Of a DNA stretch of 64,000 bases, positions 52,816 to 62,529 are shown one piece after another; the first letter of the stretch is position 1; the number at the start of each line of letters is the position of its first letter. Source of the DNA: Halichondria panicea (Eukaryota > Porifera > Demospongiae > Suberitida > Halichondriidae); NCBI RefSeq assembly GCF_963675165.1, contig NC_087382.1:992001-1056000 (forward strand), in the 5' to 3' direction. The notes under the pieces are model-generated. The model ran no database searches. It had not been told where the DNA came from and saw only the letters and a list, made by a program, of their open reading frames with translations. The translations under genes were made by a program, and so were the position numbers.

Positions 52816-54114
52816 ATCTATGCATGGTTACATGTATAGATATATCACATGGCCTTTGACTATATATGTTATAGTGAGCATTGCATGCTGTCAGGTATAT
52901 AGCTATACACCCATCTATAGCCTTCATTCTTGCGAGATTAAGTGGTTGAGGACTTCTATGTTTCTTAAAGTGACGTCATAATTATAATTATGATTATACT
53001 TGACCAATAATTATTACATAATATAGATTACTATGATGGATCTAAAAACACAATTTTTCTTCTGACATCAACGTACTTGGGACACTTGACAATGTTCTTC
53101 TTTGTGAACCTCAAAGTGCCGAATTCTTTCAATGTTTTGTTTTCTAATAGACCCCTGACAATTGGGGAGCAGTCAGTGATCACAGTCCTGAGGTGGAACA
53201 CCTCTAGAGTTGTGTTCTCACCTAACATATCACCAATAGCATCGGCGTCCTCAGTAGAGAGTCCAGAAATATTATAAGGTGTTATTATGAGGTATAGGTG
53301 CTCAAGTGATTTGTTTATGCTCAATGCTTTAAAAATGGGTAGTAGTTTTGACTTTCTAACAGTAGCATAATCAATACTTTTTTAGACATGTATTAACTTG
53401 CAGTCCTTGCAGTAAACCACTCGTTACAGCACTTTTATGATAACGATGTTTTAGTATCAATACTTCGAGATTTTTGTCATTCCGAAGATACTGACCAATT
53501 GCAGTGTCAAAAAATAAATCATTGTAACATACCAGCTCAAGTTTTTTAATAGAAGGCGATTGAAAACTTCAAACTTCAGAGGTACATATATGGTTGGGAT
53601 AGAACAAAGTTAGTGATTGCAAGCGATGGTGGGTATGTAAACCATCTGTGATGCTGACGATTCGATCATTTGAGAAACGAACAAATCTGAAGGCGTCCTC
53701 AATGCCCCCACTATGTTCGTTAATGCTGATATCGAGTTCTTTAAGTAGCGGACAATCGAATACAGTCCTATAAAACGTCTTAGATTGTCTGTGGTACAAC
53801 TGGTTGCAAAAATTAGGGAGAGAATATTTCAGGTATTGTATGCTTAGTTTCCAGTGTTTTATGATTGAAACAAGCTTTTTAGCGGTTGACAATGCAACAA
53901 AAACACCGTCTACAAGATTTGGTTTTTGGTCTCTGTGGAATTCAAGAGGAAATGGATATTCTGTCAGAGAAGGTGGCAAAATTTTCTTGTATTTCTTCAA
54001 CTCTTTTACATTCAATCCCACAGAAATACAGTTACTGATTAGCTTATCAACAGGATGAAATCTATAGTCTACTTCTATTCCATATTTAAAGTACGTTACA
54101 AGCAAATGTATGAC

Positions 54115-54217
54115 TAGCCTCGATCCCAGGCCGAGTTTTCGCTTTTATAACGGTTAGGCGAACCAGTTGTTCGCCTAACCGTTATAAAAGCGAAAACTCG
54201 GCCTGGGATCGAGGCTA
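54115..54217. mobile_element. Perfect 103-bp palindromic MITE (TAGCCTCG family) with 9-bp target duplication
   Basis: Two perfect 49-nt arms (TAGCCTCGATCCCAGGCCGA ...) around CAGTT. ATGTATGAC at 54106-54114 and 54218-54226. Copy 1 of the NLR (around 16510) has the empty site with ATGTATGAC once. This proves the mobility and the duplication length. Confidence 0.95.
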
Positions 54218-54887
54218 ATGTATGACCAACACTTCAATGGAGGAATGTGCTATAAAATCAAACAACAACTCTTCATCAGCTGGTGATACTAGAGTACACT
54301 TCAAGGTAGTCAAGCAATGCTTTGACTTCAAAATATGAAGTATTTGCTTTACAATTTCTCTTGAGAGGCCGAAATCAATTTCTACAACACTTAAGTTTGG
54401 AGATAGTTGAATAGCGTCAATTGCTATTGGAAAGTTAGCCATATTATGTGGAGATAGTTGAACCTCAGCCACTTTGATGAGTGTGAAACTTTCTAATTTG
54501 GGTAGTATCCTATCAATGAGTGTATGCCAAGCAGGAAGAGTAGTCACAGCGGTACATGTAGACGTTTTCATATGTGTTGTGGGGCCTGGCCAGCAAAGCT
54601 GGCCCTGGCCAAAGGCCAGGAGGCCCCTAAACCAAAGTATTTTGCTTGGATCTTTGGGATCCTTAAGCAAAATACATTCTGGGTGGCTTCAGATCAGCCT
54701 CCAGACAGTGTGGAGTGCTCACTTCCTGGAACTTCCACCTAACTAGTAAAACTACATTAAATCTGCAGCCAGCTAATTTTGAATTGCTGGCAGCAGTAGC
54801 TAGTTAGAAGTAGGTAATAATGAGCTCAGTTGTAATCAATAATGATTAATACAGTAGTTACAATGCAGCATTATTAGTTCTGTTCAG

Positions 54888-55478
54888 TTAGTTAAAAATG
54901 TTATCATCCACCTCTGGAGAGCTGGCTTTAAACTCCTGAGCAGCAGATGGCTTCTTAGTAGAAGAGCATGCAGCATCAAACATAGATGCTAAGCCACTGT
55001 TAGCTGTAGATGCAGCAGAGGTAAACCTTCTGTAGTGAGCTGCTATCTGCTCACTGATCTCCAGCACATTCTCCTCCCAAAACATACTCTCAATGATAGG
55101 TGCTCCAGAGCAGCAATACTTCTTAAATGCAAGAGCAGCATCCTTCTTAGAAGTATCATTAGAAGAACTATAGACATAATCCCAGCCTGGCATGATCACA
55201 TTAAGATCACCTCTGAGTTTAGCCCTCCTGATAGGATACATAGACATGAGAGTAAGCACAGTGAATGGAATCTTCTGAACTCCATGAGCAACTGTAGAGA
55301 CAGTCTTAGTCTGAGCACCTACACCCCAGGTGTATCTTCTACCAAAAGGCCTTTCATTAAAAGGTGTATCACTCTCACAGAAGGCTGATTGGTGGCCTTC
55401 AAGTATCTGAGCCAGCTCATCAGGAGAACAGGTAGCAGCTTTAGCTACTACAACAGAGAAGTACTTTGCTCCAGGCAT
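54888..55478 (-). CDS. Unrecognised protein of the virus-like insert
   Basis: 196 codons, start MPGAKYFSVVVAKAATCS, separated from the Rep-like ORF by 95 bp of AT-rich DNA. Notable parts: RRYTWGVGAQTKTVSTVAHG, a middle hydrophobic stretch (FTVLTLMSMYPIRRAK), and a disordered Ser/Ala C-terminus. No motif recognised. As the only other ORF it could be a capsid or an accessory protein (guess). The frame is fully open, which suggests recent capture. Confidence 0.55.
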   Translation of the reverse strand: MPGAKYFSVVVAKAATCSPDELAQILEGHQSAFCESDTPFNERPFGRRYTWGVGAQTKTVSTVAHGVQKIPFTVLTLMSMYPIRRAKLRGDLNVIMPGWDYVYSSSNDTSKKDAALAFKKYCCSGAPIIESMFWEENVLEISEQIAAHYRRFTSAASTANSGLASMFDAACSSTKKPSAAQEFKASSPEVDDNIFN

Positions 55479-55573
55479 AATGAGAGTTCAACAGCAGAAA
55501 TATTAATGTAGTATCAATATGCAAAATGCAGCTTATTATATACAAACTTAAGGATAAGTTATAGTTCATAAAG

Positions 55574-55984
55574 TTAAGTGTTATATGATTGTTCCATCAG
55601 CTTCACACATAGGAAAAGCATATCACTATCACTATCACAGGATGTATCACTTTCACTAACATCAGCAGCAAGTACAGGATCAACAGGAGGGCAATACACA
55701 GGTATCTCAGGAGCATCAGCAGGCAGTATAATAGTAGGATCACCTTGAAAATGGCTGATACACTTCTCATATATCTGATCATATGAAAGGCCAGAACACA
55801 TAACAATCTTCAATCTTCTCATGATAGCTGCTTTTGCTGGTGCAAGCTCAGTAGGCCACCACTGCCTAGGATGGATGTTTGATGTAAACACCATGCTCTT
55901 AAAGCAAGCCAGAATACTGCTCCCCTTCACTTGCAGAGATATGGGCTCACCATCACAGCATACCTTAAATGTGCTGAGATCCAT
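55574..55984 (-). pseudogene. rep: Rep-like protein, C-terminal helicase part only
   Basis: 136 codons. Residues 33-36 are FTSN (SF3 helicase motif C), followed by HPRQWW (38-43) and an arginine pair (56-57) as in CRESS virus replication proteins. The upstream segment (EPISLQVKG) also fits. The endonuclease domain and Walker A/B are missing because the insert starts there. An acidic Ser/Asp tail follows. Function is lost for replication. Confidence 0.65.
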
Positions 55985-55994
55985 ACTCCTAGAA

Positions 55995-57539
55995 TCAAAC
56001 TCCTCTTAGAGAGAAAGACTGTGAGCATGTTTTCATACCTTCCACTAGTGTGGATGTATCAAATTCATCGATTTCATCTAACGAGGACACGTTACTTAGA
56101 ATTACTTTGAAATCAGCAGAAGCTATAATGTAACCAAGTGCAATTAAGTATTCAATTCTCCCACTAGCATTTCGCCTTAACTCATACAACACATTGTTGT
56201 ACATGTACTTCATAACTTGTGTATTTTGGCTTTCATAGATCCATAAAATTTGATCTTCTGAGAATGTGCACTTTATTTCGGCTTTTGAAGATCCTTCCTC
56301 ATAGCACATGTAAGGATTCGGAAAGACACACTGTGTCCATGGGTCACTCAGTTTAGTCAATCCAGCTAAAAACAATAGAATCATCTTATAGGATTCATCA
56401 CCAGCCTTTGTTTCAAACAAGATTAACTGCTCGCGTGGGGTGATATTCTTACAAATGTAAAATGCAGCGAGGAACTCTTGAAGAGTTAGATGAAGGAAAT
56501 TGTAAGATGGAGAACAGTTTCTTGGTCTATGTAAAGGATGTACACTGTTCATGAATCCGAGTGTAGTGCTAGCATCAAGAATATTATCCTTGAAGAAAAC
56601 CAACTGTTGCTTTTCTTTTGTTATTCCATTGTATGCGATTTGGCAGAGCTTATCAAAATATAACTGAAGTGATGAAGGTAACTCACTAAGCTCACCATTC
56701 CAACCACTCTCTAAGTGCATTGGATTGTCATGTACGTATCTCTCAATCAAAACCTCAGAGTATTTGGTGTATAGCTCGGTTGTTGTGTTAGGAAAAACAC
56801 TATTCTTCTTCTCGTGGCTGTTTATATAGACTTCAACTGCAATTCTGGCATGAAGAGGGTTATACATTGCACTAGAGATACGTGGATTAGAGTTAATGTA
56901 TTCACACAATTCTGTTGGAACCCCATCTTTAATCATTAGATCAATGTACTCTTGAATTTGTTTGGAGGAAAAACCTAAGATTTCGATTAACTGATCAATT
57001 CTTGAGCTACAAGAAGGAGGTAGATCACACACAGCCCAGGGCCTAGTGGTAACAAGCACAGTACTGCCTGGAAGAACACGTCCAGTTATTAGCTTCCTGA
57101 AGATGGACTCTTTTTCTCTAAGAGATTGCGGTAACTCATCCAAGCCTTCTAAAATGAATAGTATACCCTGTCCATGATTCTGAGTAACAGCATCAACAAC
57201 ACTAGGAACACATGCATCTTCACATTGAAATAGGTCAGTTAGGTGTTTAGCAGATTGAGTGTCTTCATCTCGAAGTCGGAGAAGTACAACGAGCGAGTAC
57301 TTAGTCCAAAGTTCACCATTAGCCCACCGTCTGCACATTTCCCACGACAAAGTTGTTTTACCAACTCCTGGGGCCCCTTTAATCAGCACTAGTTTTGGGA
57401 ATTTGCCCTCTACTTTGGAAGCTATCTGGTCCATTGTGATTCTCTCTCTAGGAAAACTATCCAGCTTGCCCTCGACTATTAGTGACCAAGACCCTTCGAT
57501 TTTCTTTCTCGATAAATGTTTACTTATATACATCCGCAC
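55995..57539 (-). CDS. Intact NACHT ATPase segment of NLR copy 2
   Basis: A single open frame. P-loop LVLIKGAPGVGKTTLSWE (about residues 50-68), LFILEGLDELP (Walker B, about 130), VLPGSTVLVTTRPWAV (sensor 1, about 160) and the C-terminal helices with YNFLHLTLQEFLAAFYIC (about 355), a phrase typical of metazoan NLRs. It ends at a stop created by the insert at 56002 (reads SFSLRGV then TGA). If transcribed it would give a receptor without LRR, possibly with altered control (inference). Confidence 0.8.
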   Translation of the reverse strand: MRMYISKHLSRKKIEGSWSLIVEGKLDSFPRERITMDQIASKVEGKFPKLVLIKGAPGVGKTTLSWEMCRRWANGELWTKYSLVVLLRLRDEDTQSAKHLTDLFQCEDACVPSVVDAVTQNHGQGILFILEGLDELPQSLREKESIFRKLITGRVLPGSTVLVTTRPWAVCDLPPSCSSRIDQLIEILGFSSKQIQEYIDLMIKDGVPTELCEYINSNPRISSAMYNPLHARIAVEVYINSHEKKNSVFPNTTTELYTKYSEVLIERYVHDNPMHLESGWNGELSELPSSLQLYFDKLCQIAYNGITKEKQQLVFFKDNILDASTTLGFMNSVHPLHRPRNCSPSYNFLHLTLQEFLAAFYICKNITPREQLILFETKAGDESYKMILLFLAGLTKLSDPWTQCVFPNPYMCYEEGSSKAEIKCTFSEDQILWIYESQNTQVMKYMYNNVLYELRRNASGRIEYLIALGYIIASADFKVILSNVSSLDEIDEFDTSTLVEGMKTCSQSFSLRGV

Positions 57540-58096
57540 ATACTAGGTTAACAAAATGTTTAACGCATTCGAGAGGATATTTGTCATCAACAGGAAGGGA
57601 TCTTGTATCGTAAATACTAGTTAAATATAATCGATAATTTCGTATTGCTTCATCTGGTTGAATTGTGTGACGATTACCAAATATCGGTTCTACAATAAAG
57701 TAATAGTATAACAAAGACAAGAAGTTTATTAAACCTGGCCCTCTGCATGAATGACGGGAGAAATTTCTGAATGGGATAGTGATATACCCTCTGGGCCCAA
57801 ATTCACTTTCTGACTACATTATAAGGATTACATTTCTTAAACAAAATAGCCTTTCACCGTGCTCCCTGGCAAATTGAATCCACTAATAAAAGCATTTCAC
57901 TCACTAGTTGGTCCAGAGTTTGTTGTACACAATTTTGCACAGGAGCTATGCAGGGGGGCGAGGAGGGATTGGGGGTGTGGAGGTGGCCCAGGAAAAGTGC
58001 TGCAATCTGAAAATTACAACGCCATTGTCATGATCACCGTACAAATGCTGGTATTGTATATTCTGTATTCTGTATTCTGTAGTTAATAGCACCCTT

Positions 58097-58206
58097 TCGA
58101 GTGCTCTACGGAAATTATTGGCCCTCCGCCAAGTTGTTATAATTTTATGTATTATTTTGTATAATTTTCGAACCTCTGCTCGGCTAATAATTTCCGTAGA
58201 GTACGA
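58097..58206. repeat. Palindromic MITE in the NLR copy 2 intron
   Basis: TCGAGTGCTCTACGGAAATT ... and AATTTCCGTAGAGTACGA-like inverse arms. Confidence 0.7.
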
Positions 58207-58473
58207 GCATAAACAGTATACACGTAACTGGTTTGTAGTTGGCTGCCACTTGGCAGTAGCATTTGCAGCTCTTTTCTCACTGCAGCTACCAATAGCTAGC
58301 ACTCTAGTGTAGAGCTATCTCACTCTTCAATTTATGCTGCTATGTAGAACAGCAACTTCCTACAAACAAATTTTCCCACCCCAGATTCTGAAGAGACTGC
58401 AAAAAGCAGCTAGCTAGTGCTGAATGAAAGTATGTGGCAGCAATGATAGCTGAAAGTCTAGCTCTATCGTTAG

Positions 58474-58726
58474 CCAGGAGCCCATAAAGAGAAGGAGCGG
58501 CTGACTATGGGGATCACGTTTTGTAAGTGGTTATGACCGCATTTCTATATATGCAGAGTCACTTAAGTGGTTGAATCCCTACACGTGTTATATGCAATGC
58601 AGGGCTGCAGTTTGCAAGCACTTAGTCGCTTCCATACAAGAAAGTGCGGTTTCACGGGCAATTACGAAACGTGATCCCCCGAGTATACGTTGAAGTTAGC
58701 CGCTCCTTCTTTTTATGGGCTCCTGC
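58474..58726. repeat. Palindromic MITE, CCAGGAGCCCATAAAGAGAA ends
   Basis: Arms CCAGGAGCCCATAAAGAGAA ... GGATCACGTTT and AAACGTGATCCCCC ... TTTTTATGGGCTCCTG, in the intron between the Death and pre-NACHT exons. Confidence 0.8.
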
Positions 58727-58800
58727 GTTAGCCTATAGACCAAATGGCCGCATAGCTATAATACCTTGCATGTGGGCGTCATATATAAGCACTGTGGTAG

Positions 58801-58911
58801 CCTCGTCCCTATAGGCCAAAAATTGTCTCTAAAATAGTGCTATATAGGTAGCCAACTATTCTTCTTCCTTTTGTTCTTTTAGAGACAAATCGGCCTGGGA
58901 ATGAGACAAGC
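58801..58911. mobile_element. Short TAGCCTCG-family element, likely 9-bp duplication
   Basis: TAGCCTCGTCCCTATAGGCC ... AATCGGCCTGGGAATGAGAC. The flanks AGCACTGTGG occur on both sides (9-10 bp). Followed by diverged ATAGCACTGTGGTTG tandem units to 59035. Confidence 0.7.
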
Positions 58912-59320
58912 ACTGTGGTTGCTTCATGTAGCACTGTGGTTGGTTTCATATAGCACTGACTCAGTATGGTTGGTTTCAGATAGCTGTGGTTGTTTTCATA
59001 TGGCACTGTGGTTGTCATAGCACTGTATGGTGGCATAGTTTTCATATGATCTCTATGAATGGCTTCCATACTATAAACGGTAATACATTATAGCATTATG
59101 GATAACTAACCAACTATAGGTATATAAAATGAGCAGAAATGAGCTCTGTCACTGTCTTGTTGATGAAGAAAAGAGAATAAGAGCAGGTAAATAGCAGTTA
59201 CTGCCATTTGCATGCACTTATACGCAATAATTAGTGGGTGTGGTTTTACTTTGCGGTGGCGCAAGAACCCTGTTGCCTTCTTCCCGTCTAATTACGCCCC
59301 TGATCATGGTATGCATATAC

Positions 59321-59599
59321 CTGTACAATCCTTCTCTATAGCCTCAGCGACATCATTCTGTCCAACTGTTGGTGCTCTGAGACTCAGACATATTTCAGAA
59401 TAAGTGAGAGGACCATTTTCCATGCGAGCAGCTATCATTTCACGTAGACAAGTTTGGTTCTTATCTCGATGATCGTTTTTTATATTCATGAGGGTGTTAT
59501 AACTTAATCCCAGGGCGAGTCCCAAATCCAACCAATTTCTAGCGGCATTTATCAGTTTATCATAAACAAACTGTATATCACTGAGAGTCAGAATTGAAC
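59321..59599 (-). CDS. Death-domain exon of NLR copy 2
   Basis: SILTLSDIQFVYDKLINAA, RNWLDLGLALGLSYNTLMN, NQTCLREMIAARM and TVGQNDVAEAIEKD show the six-helix Death pattern. Resembles exon 1 of the neighbouring Death-GTPase in its last helix. Phase 1 on both sides. Confidence 0.8.
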
Positions 59600-59711
59600 C
59601 TACAAAAAAAGTAATATATAGCATACACATTTTTTACACGCGCATGCATGCTCTATAAAATAACTGACAACAGCAAGTTTTTATTATAGGTGACACCAGC
59701 TTACCAAGCGT

Positions 59712-59738
59712 TGGTCCAGGATTTGCTTCAACATCTCC
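59712..59738 (-). other. 2A-like (StopGo) motif GDVEANPGP
   Basis: The minus strand reads SGDVEANPGP directly after a run of about 16 hydrophobic residues (ISLCILLLIFCLLLQ) and before the Death domain. It matches the D-V/I-E-x-N-P-G-P consensus exactly. Such motifs are known at the N-terminus of sea-urchin NLRs, where an inefficient 2A leaves the hydrophobic part as a signal sequence. In this copy the upstream ATG is one base out of frame (six C at 59794-59799). Confidence 0.8.
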
Positions 59739-59964
59739 TGACTGTAACAGCAAGCAGAATATCAGTAACAGTATACACAGACTGATCGAGAGTGGGGGGC
59801 AACATCAGTCGATTAGTGCTCTGAACTCTCACTTGGAACTTGGTCGGCTTTTCTTGAGTCTCAAAAACTAGAAAGTAGACATTAAAAAATTATAGTGGAA
59901 GGAAATCTATTTGATTACCTGAAGAAGTGCAAAAGTGATCTTCAATTGTTTCCGAGGGTTCCAT

Positions 59965-60728
59965 CTCACCAAGCAGGAAATAATGAGTGAGTAGCAGGTG
60001 ATAAACACAGCTGACAGAATGAGAACGGCCAGGGCACTTCCCTTCCATCCCAGCTGACAAGGAAACACTCCAGTCCAACTCAAGTCAACTACAGGGCAAT
60101 CAAGATGTGGGGGAGGAGCTGTGTAGGGAAGTTGTAAAAATTAATTCCTCTGCTGTTGTGACAACACAGTTGTGGTTATGATTCCGTGAATACCACGCAA
60201 TACACTAATGCATGGCTGTTATAAACGAACTTTTCACAGTACGGGGCGTGCATGTGCTTGTAAATAGTTAGCCTATATAAATATGCTTGGTAGCTATGCC
60301 AGTCAGATCCTTGATGTGCTTTGTTGGTCCAATGGAATGATGGAACGTTGTTTTTGCAATCTAGACCTAGTTTCTTGAATTGTTACATTAATGATCTTTA
60401 CTGTAAAAGGTCCAAGCGCGGCCTGGACCCAAGACTACCTTGTTCTGGTGAAGTTCTTCTACTGAGCAGCTCCCATTGAAACTGGGTCAGGAATACCGAG
60501 TCAAACTGGGTCAGGGGTGGTCACTAAGTGTCCCCTTTTCCAGGGAGAATGCATCAAATCATAGATAAACGAATAGAATTATTAATTAGTCTATGATACA
60601 ACTCTTTATAATTAAACTTTTTACACACGTCTCACCGTTACTGCTAACTTCCTAACTAAGTATATACTATACACAGTTGACAAGATCAATCAGTTCCAGT
60701 GCATTAGCTATACATAATGCAGCTATAC
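59965..60728. other. Upstream region of NLR copy 2; no gene seen
   Basis: Probable promoter area of the NLR at its start. A GAAACTGGGTCAGG/CAAACTGGGTCAGG pair lies at 60478-60515. Nothing else recognised. Confidence 0.45.
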
Positions 60729-61003
60729 TCAGCATTGCAGATGAAACTGTGACGTTTTCCCCTGAGCCTCCTTTGACAAGCTGTCCCTTATGAAGTGTCC
60801 ATCGGGGCATTTTGCAAAGGCAATAAAGTTCTTTTGACAGCCAGGATAAGGATCCGTGAGAATGTCAGTAGATACAGTTCCAGAGCAGCTGGTCTTTCCT
60901 TCACACAGACTCTTGACCCACTTAGTGCTAGTGTATTCAACTTTGGAGTCGGGACCATCATTTGTACAAGTTGCACCATAATAGGCGAACCGGACAGTCA
61001 TAC
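60729..61003 (-). CDS. Terminal exon with a galactose/rhamnose-binding (SUEL-type) lectin domain
   Basis: The exon follows a GTGTAG acceptor and ends at TGA. It reads MTVRFAYYGATCTNDGP, WVKSLCEGKTSCSG, DPYPGCQKNFIAFAKC. The spacing of AYYG, C-x-GK-x-SC, DPYPGC and a final Y/F-x-x-A-x-C is that of the Gal_Lectin family (sea-urchin egg lectin), which is usually secreted. The upstream exons (signal peptide, start of the domain) would lie to the right but I cannot place them. A PGC replaces the usual PCPG. Partial gene. Confidence 0.65.
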
Positions 61004-61716
61004 CTACACCAGATAAAGGGAAGGTATAATAATTATAATTATGTATCCAGATAATCCATTGCTACTTTGATCGAACAATTAGTCGGCAGAACCATGTTAA
61101 TTATTATTGATAGAGTTTTAATTAGCAGCGCAATTATTATGGTTAACAGTGTCTTCATCAACATTTATGTCTTGCACTCAAACGAATGTATATAGCTAGA
61201 TCTATATAATTATGACAGTTTTTAATTGACATGAATAGCTGCATATGGGCCATTTTATTGAAGCAGAGCATTCTTCAGCTGATAATTCTGTGTGCCCTTT
61301 CTCGGTATAGACAAATAGTTAGCTAAGTGATACTAGACAGGCTAGATCTAAATAGAAACAGGTTCTATTCCGCTATATGCAATTGAAATACTGTAGCTAA
61401 ACTATAGCAAGCATTCATGCAAATTGACTTCACTATTGCTGTGCCAACAATTCTTAGATAGAGAGCAAAGTGAGTACAAAATGGCTGCAAGAGCACAAAA
61501 TACAGTGATGGAGGCCCTGGGTGGGGCTCACATGAACAAAGGGAGGAAATGTTTAACAATAGTGAGGCTAAATGCTAGAGTCCAAAAGTACAACTTAACA
61601 GCAGCAAATTATGGTTTAAATTGTAGTAAATATTACGTAATAAGGTATAATATGTATGCACCAACATACCGCCGGCCAAGACCAAGTGGTCTTACAAATT
61701 AAATGGTGTGCATCAG
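61004..61716. other. Possible intron or intergenic; nothing recognised
   Basis: AT-rich. A plus-strand open frame at 61424-61702 shows no motif or splice support. If the lectin gene extends right, this is its intron. Confidence 0.4.
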
Positions 61717-62529
61717 TCATTGTTCCTCATTCGGTAGAAGCAATGCTAGCTTCGTCACAGGGCGAGTATATGTTCCGGTAGCAGTTCTAACAGTGGCTAC
61801 GCGTACCAAATTATCTTTTCCAGGGTGTACTTTGACGACTCTGGCTAGTGGCCATTTAGTGGGTATGGGTGAATTCTCATGGATGAGAACCAAATCGCCA
61901 GTTTCTATGTTTCTGGTGGGGTGACGCCATTTCGTGAATCGTCCAATTTGAGTAACGTACTCTGAGGACCATCGGTTCCAAAAATGCCGTAACAATGATT
62001 TGCAAAGTTGCCAACGCTTTAGGAGAGAAATTGATCGGCTTGAGGGGGTCGTTTCTGGCAGAGCAGTGAGAGGTTTGCCGATAATGAAGTGACCAGGAGT
62101 GAGTGCTTCTATACCATCATCGTCATTCACGAGGGAAGCAAGAGGTCGGCTGTTGAGACAAGACTCAATCTGGGCTAACAGAGTAGACAGCTCTTCATAA
62201 GTTAGTTTCACTTCACCCAAAACTCGTCTTAAGTGGGTCTTTGTTGATTTGACGGCGGCTTCCCAGATTCCACCAAAGTGAGGTGCGCGCTAAGGGATGA
62301 ATTTCCATGTCACTCCTTTGTCAGAAAGGTAGCGGTTGACTTCGTCTTGAGTGGATTGGTTCTGGAGGAATTGGTAGAGTTCCCTGATCTCTCTGGCAGC
62401 TCCGGTGAAGTTTGTGCCGTTGTCGCTCCATACAAGTGAGGGGAGGCCACGCCGAGCAATGAAGCGTTTGAAACAAGCAATGAATGCCTCAGATGTTAGG
62501 TCAGTCACCAACTCCAGGTGGACTGCCAT
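61717..62529 (-). pseudogene. BEL/Pao retrotransposon integrase C-terminal fragment
   Basis: One frame with an internal TAG (62289-62287 area). It reads [30 protein letters not shown] (second catalytic Asp), RAPHFGGIWEAAVK (with the glutamate), then AQIESCLNSRPLASL, LTPGHFIIGKPL, WRHPTRNIETGDLVLI: the C-terminal integrase and the DUF5641 tail of BEL/Pao elements. RT, protease and LTRs are absent. The stop replaces the residue before RAPHFGG (probably GAG to TAG). Truncated, dead copy. Confidence 0.9.

Larger units (their letters stand above)
54580..56002 (-). mobile_element. 1423-bp insert, probable endogenous CRESS-DNA-virus-like fragment
   Basis: The paralogous site in NLR copy 1 (around 16935) lacks these bases and joins AAGAG directly to CAACAC; there is no target duplication. 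The insert carries two minus-strand ORFs with codon use unlike the flanks: 55574-55984 (C-terminal Rep helicase-like) and 54888-55478 (unrecognised). The far end has two hairpins: GGCCTGGCC-type stems at 54583-54626, and an 11-bp stem GTATTTTGCTT/AAGCAAAATAC at 54637-54675. The Rep is truncated exactly at the insert border, so only part of a genome integrated. Other possibility: a Rep-bearing transposon or plasmid. Confidence 0.65.
53031..59964 (-). pseudogene. NLR copy 2: 2A-like motif, Death, NACHT and LRR, multiply disrupted
   Basis: Exons read: 59919-59964 (ATG), 59705-59867 (hydrophobic run and 2A-like motif), 59321-59599 (Death domain), pre-NACHT from 57689, NACHT 55995-57539 (open for 514 codons: Walker A GAPGVGKTT, Walker B ILFILEGLDELP, sensor TTRPW, NACHT helices), then LRR to 53031. 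Phases 1-1-1 agree across the first introns. Lesions: a sixth C at 59794-59799, a 4-nt TATA insertion near 57527 relative to copy 1, a 1423-bp insert at 54580-56002, a 103-bp MITE at 54115-54217, TTA to TGA at about 53572 and a 100-bp deletion near 53379. The architecture is that of a sponge or sea-urchin type intracellular receptor. The current copy is almost certainly not able to make the full protein, though the NACHT part is well kept. Confidence 0.85.

Noticed and set aside
54637..54675. Canonical CRESS virus replication origin
   Set aside because: A stem is present, but I see no conserved nonanucleotide in its loop, so I call only a hairpin.
61424..61702. Plus-strand 92-codon gene
   Set aside because: Basic, no motif, no splice partner; probably chance.
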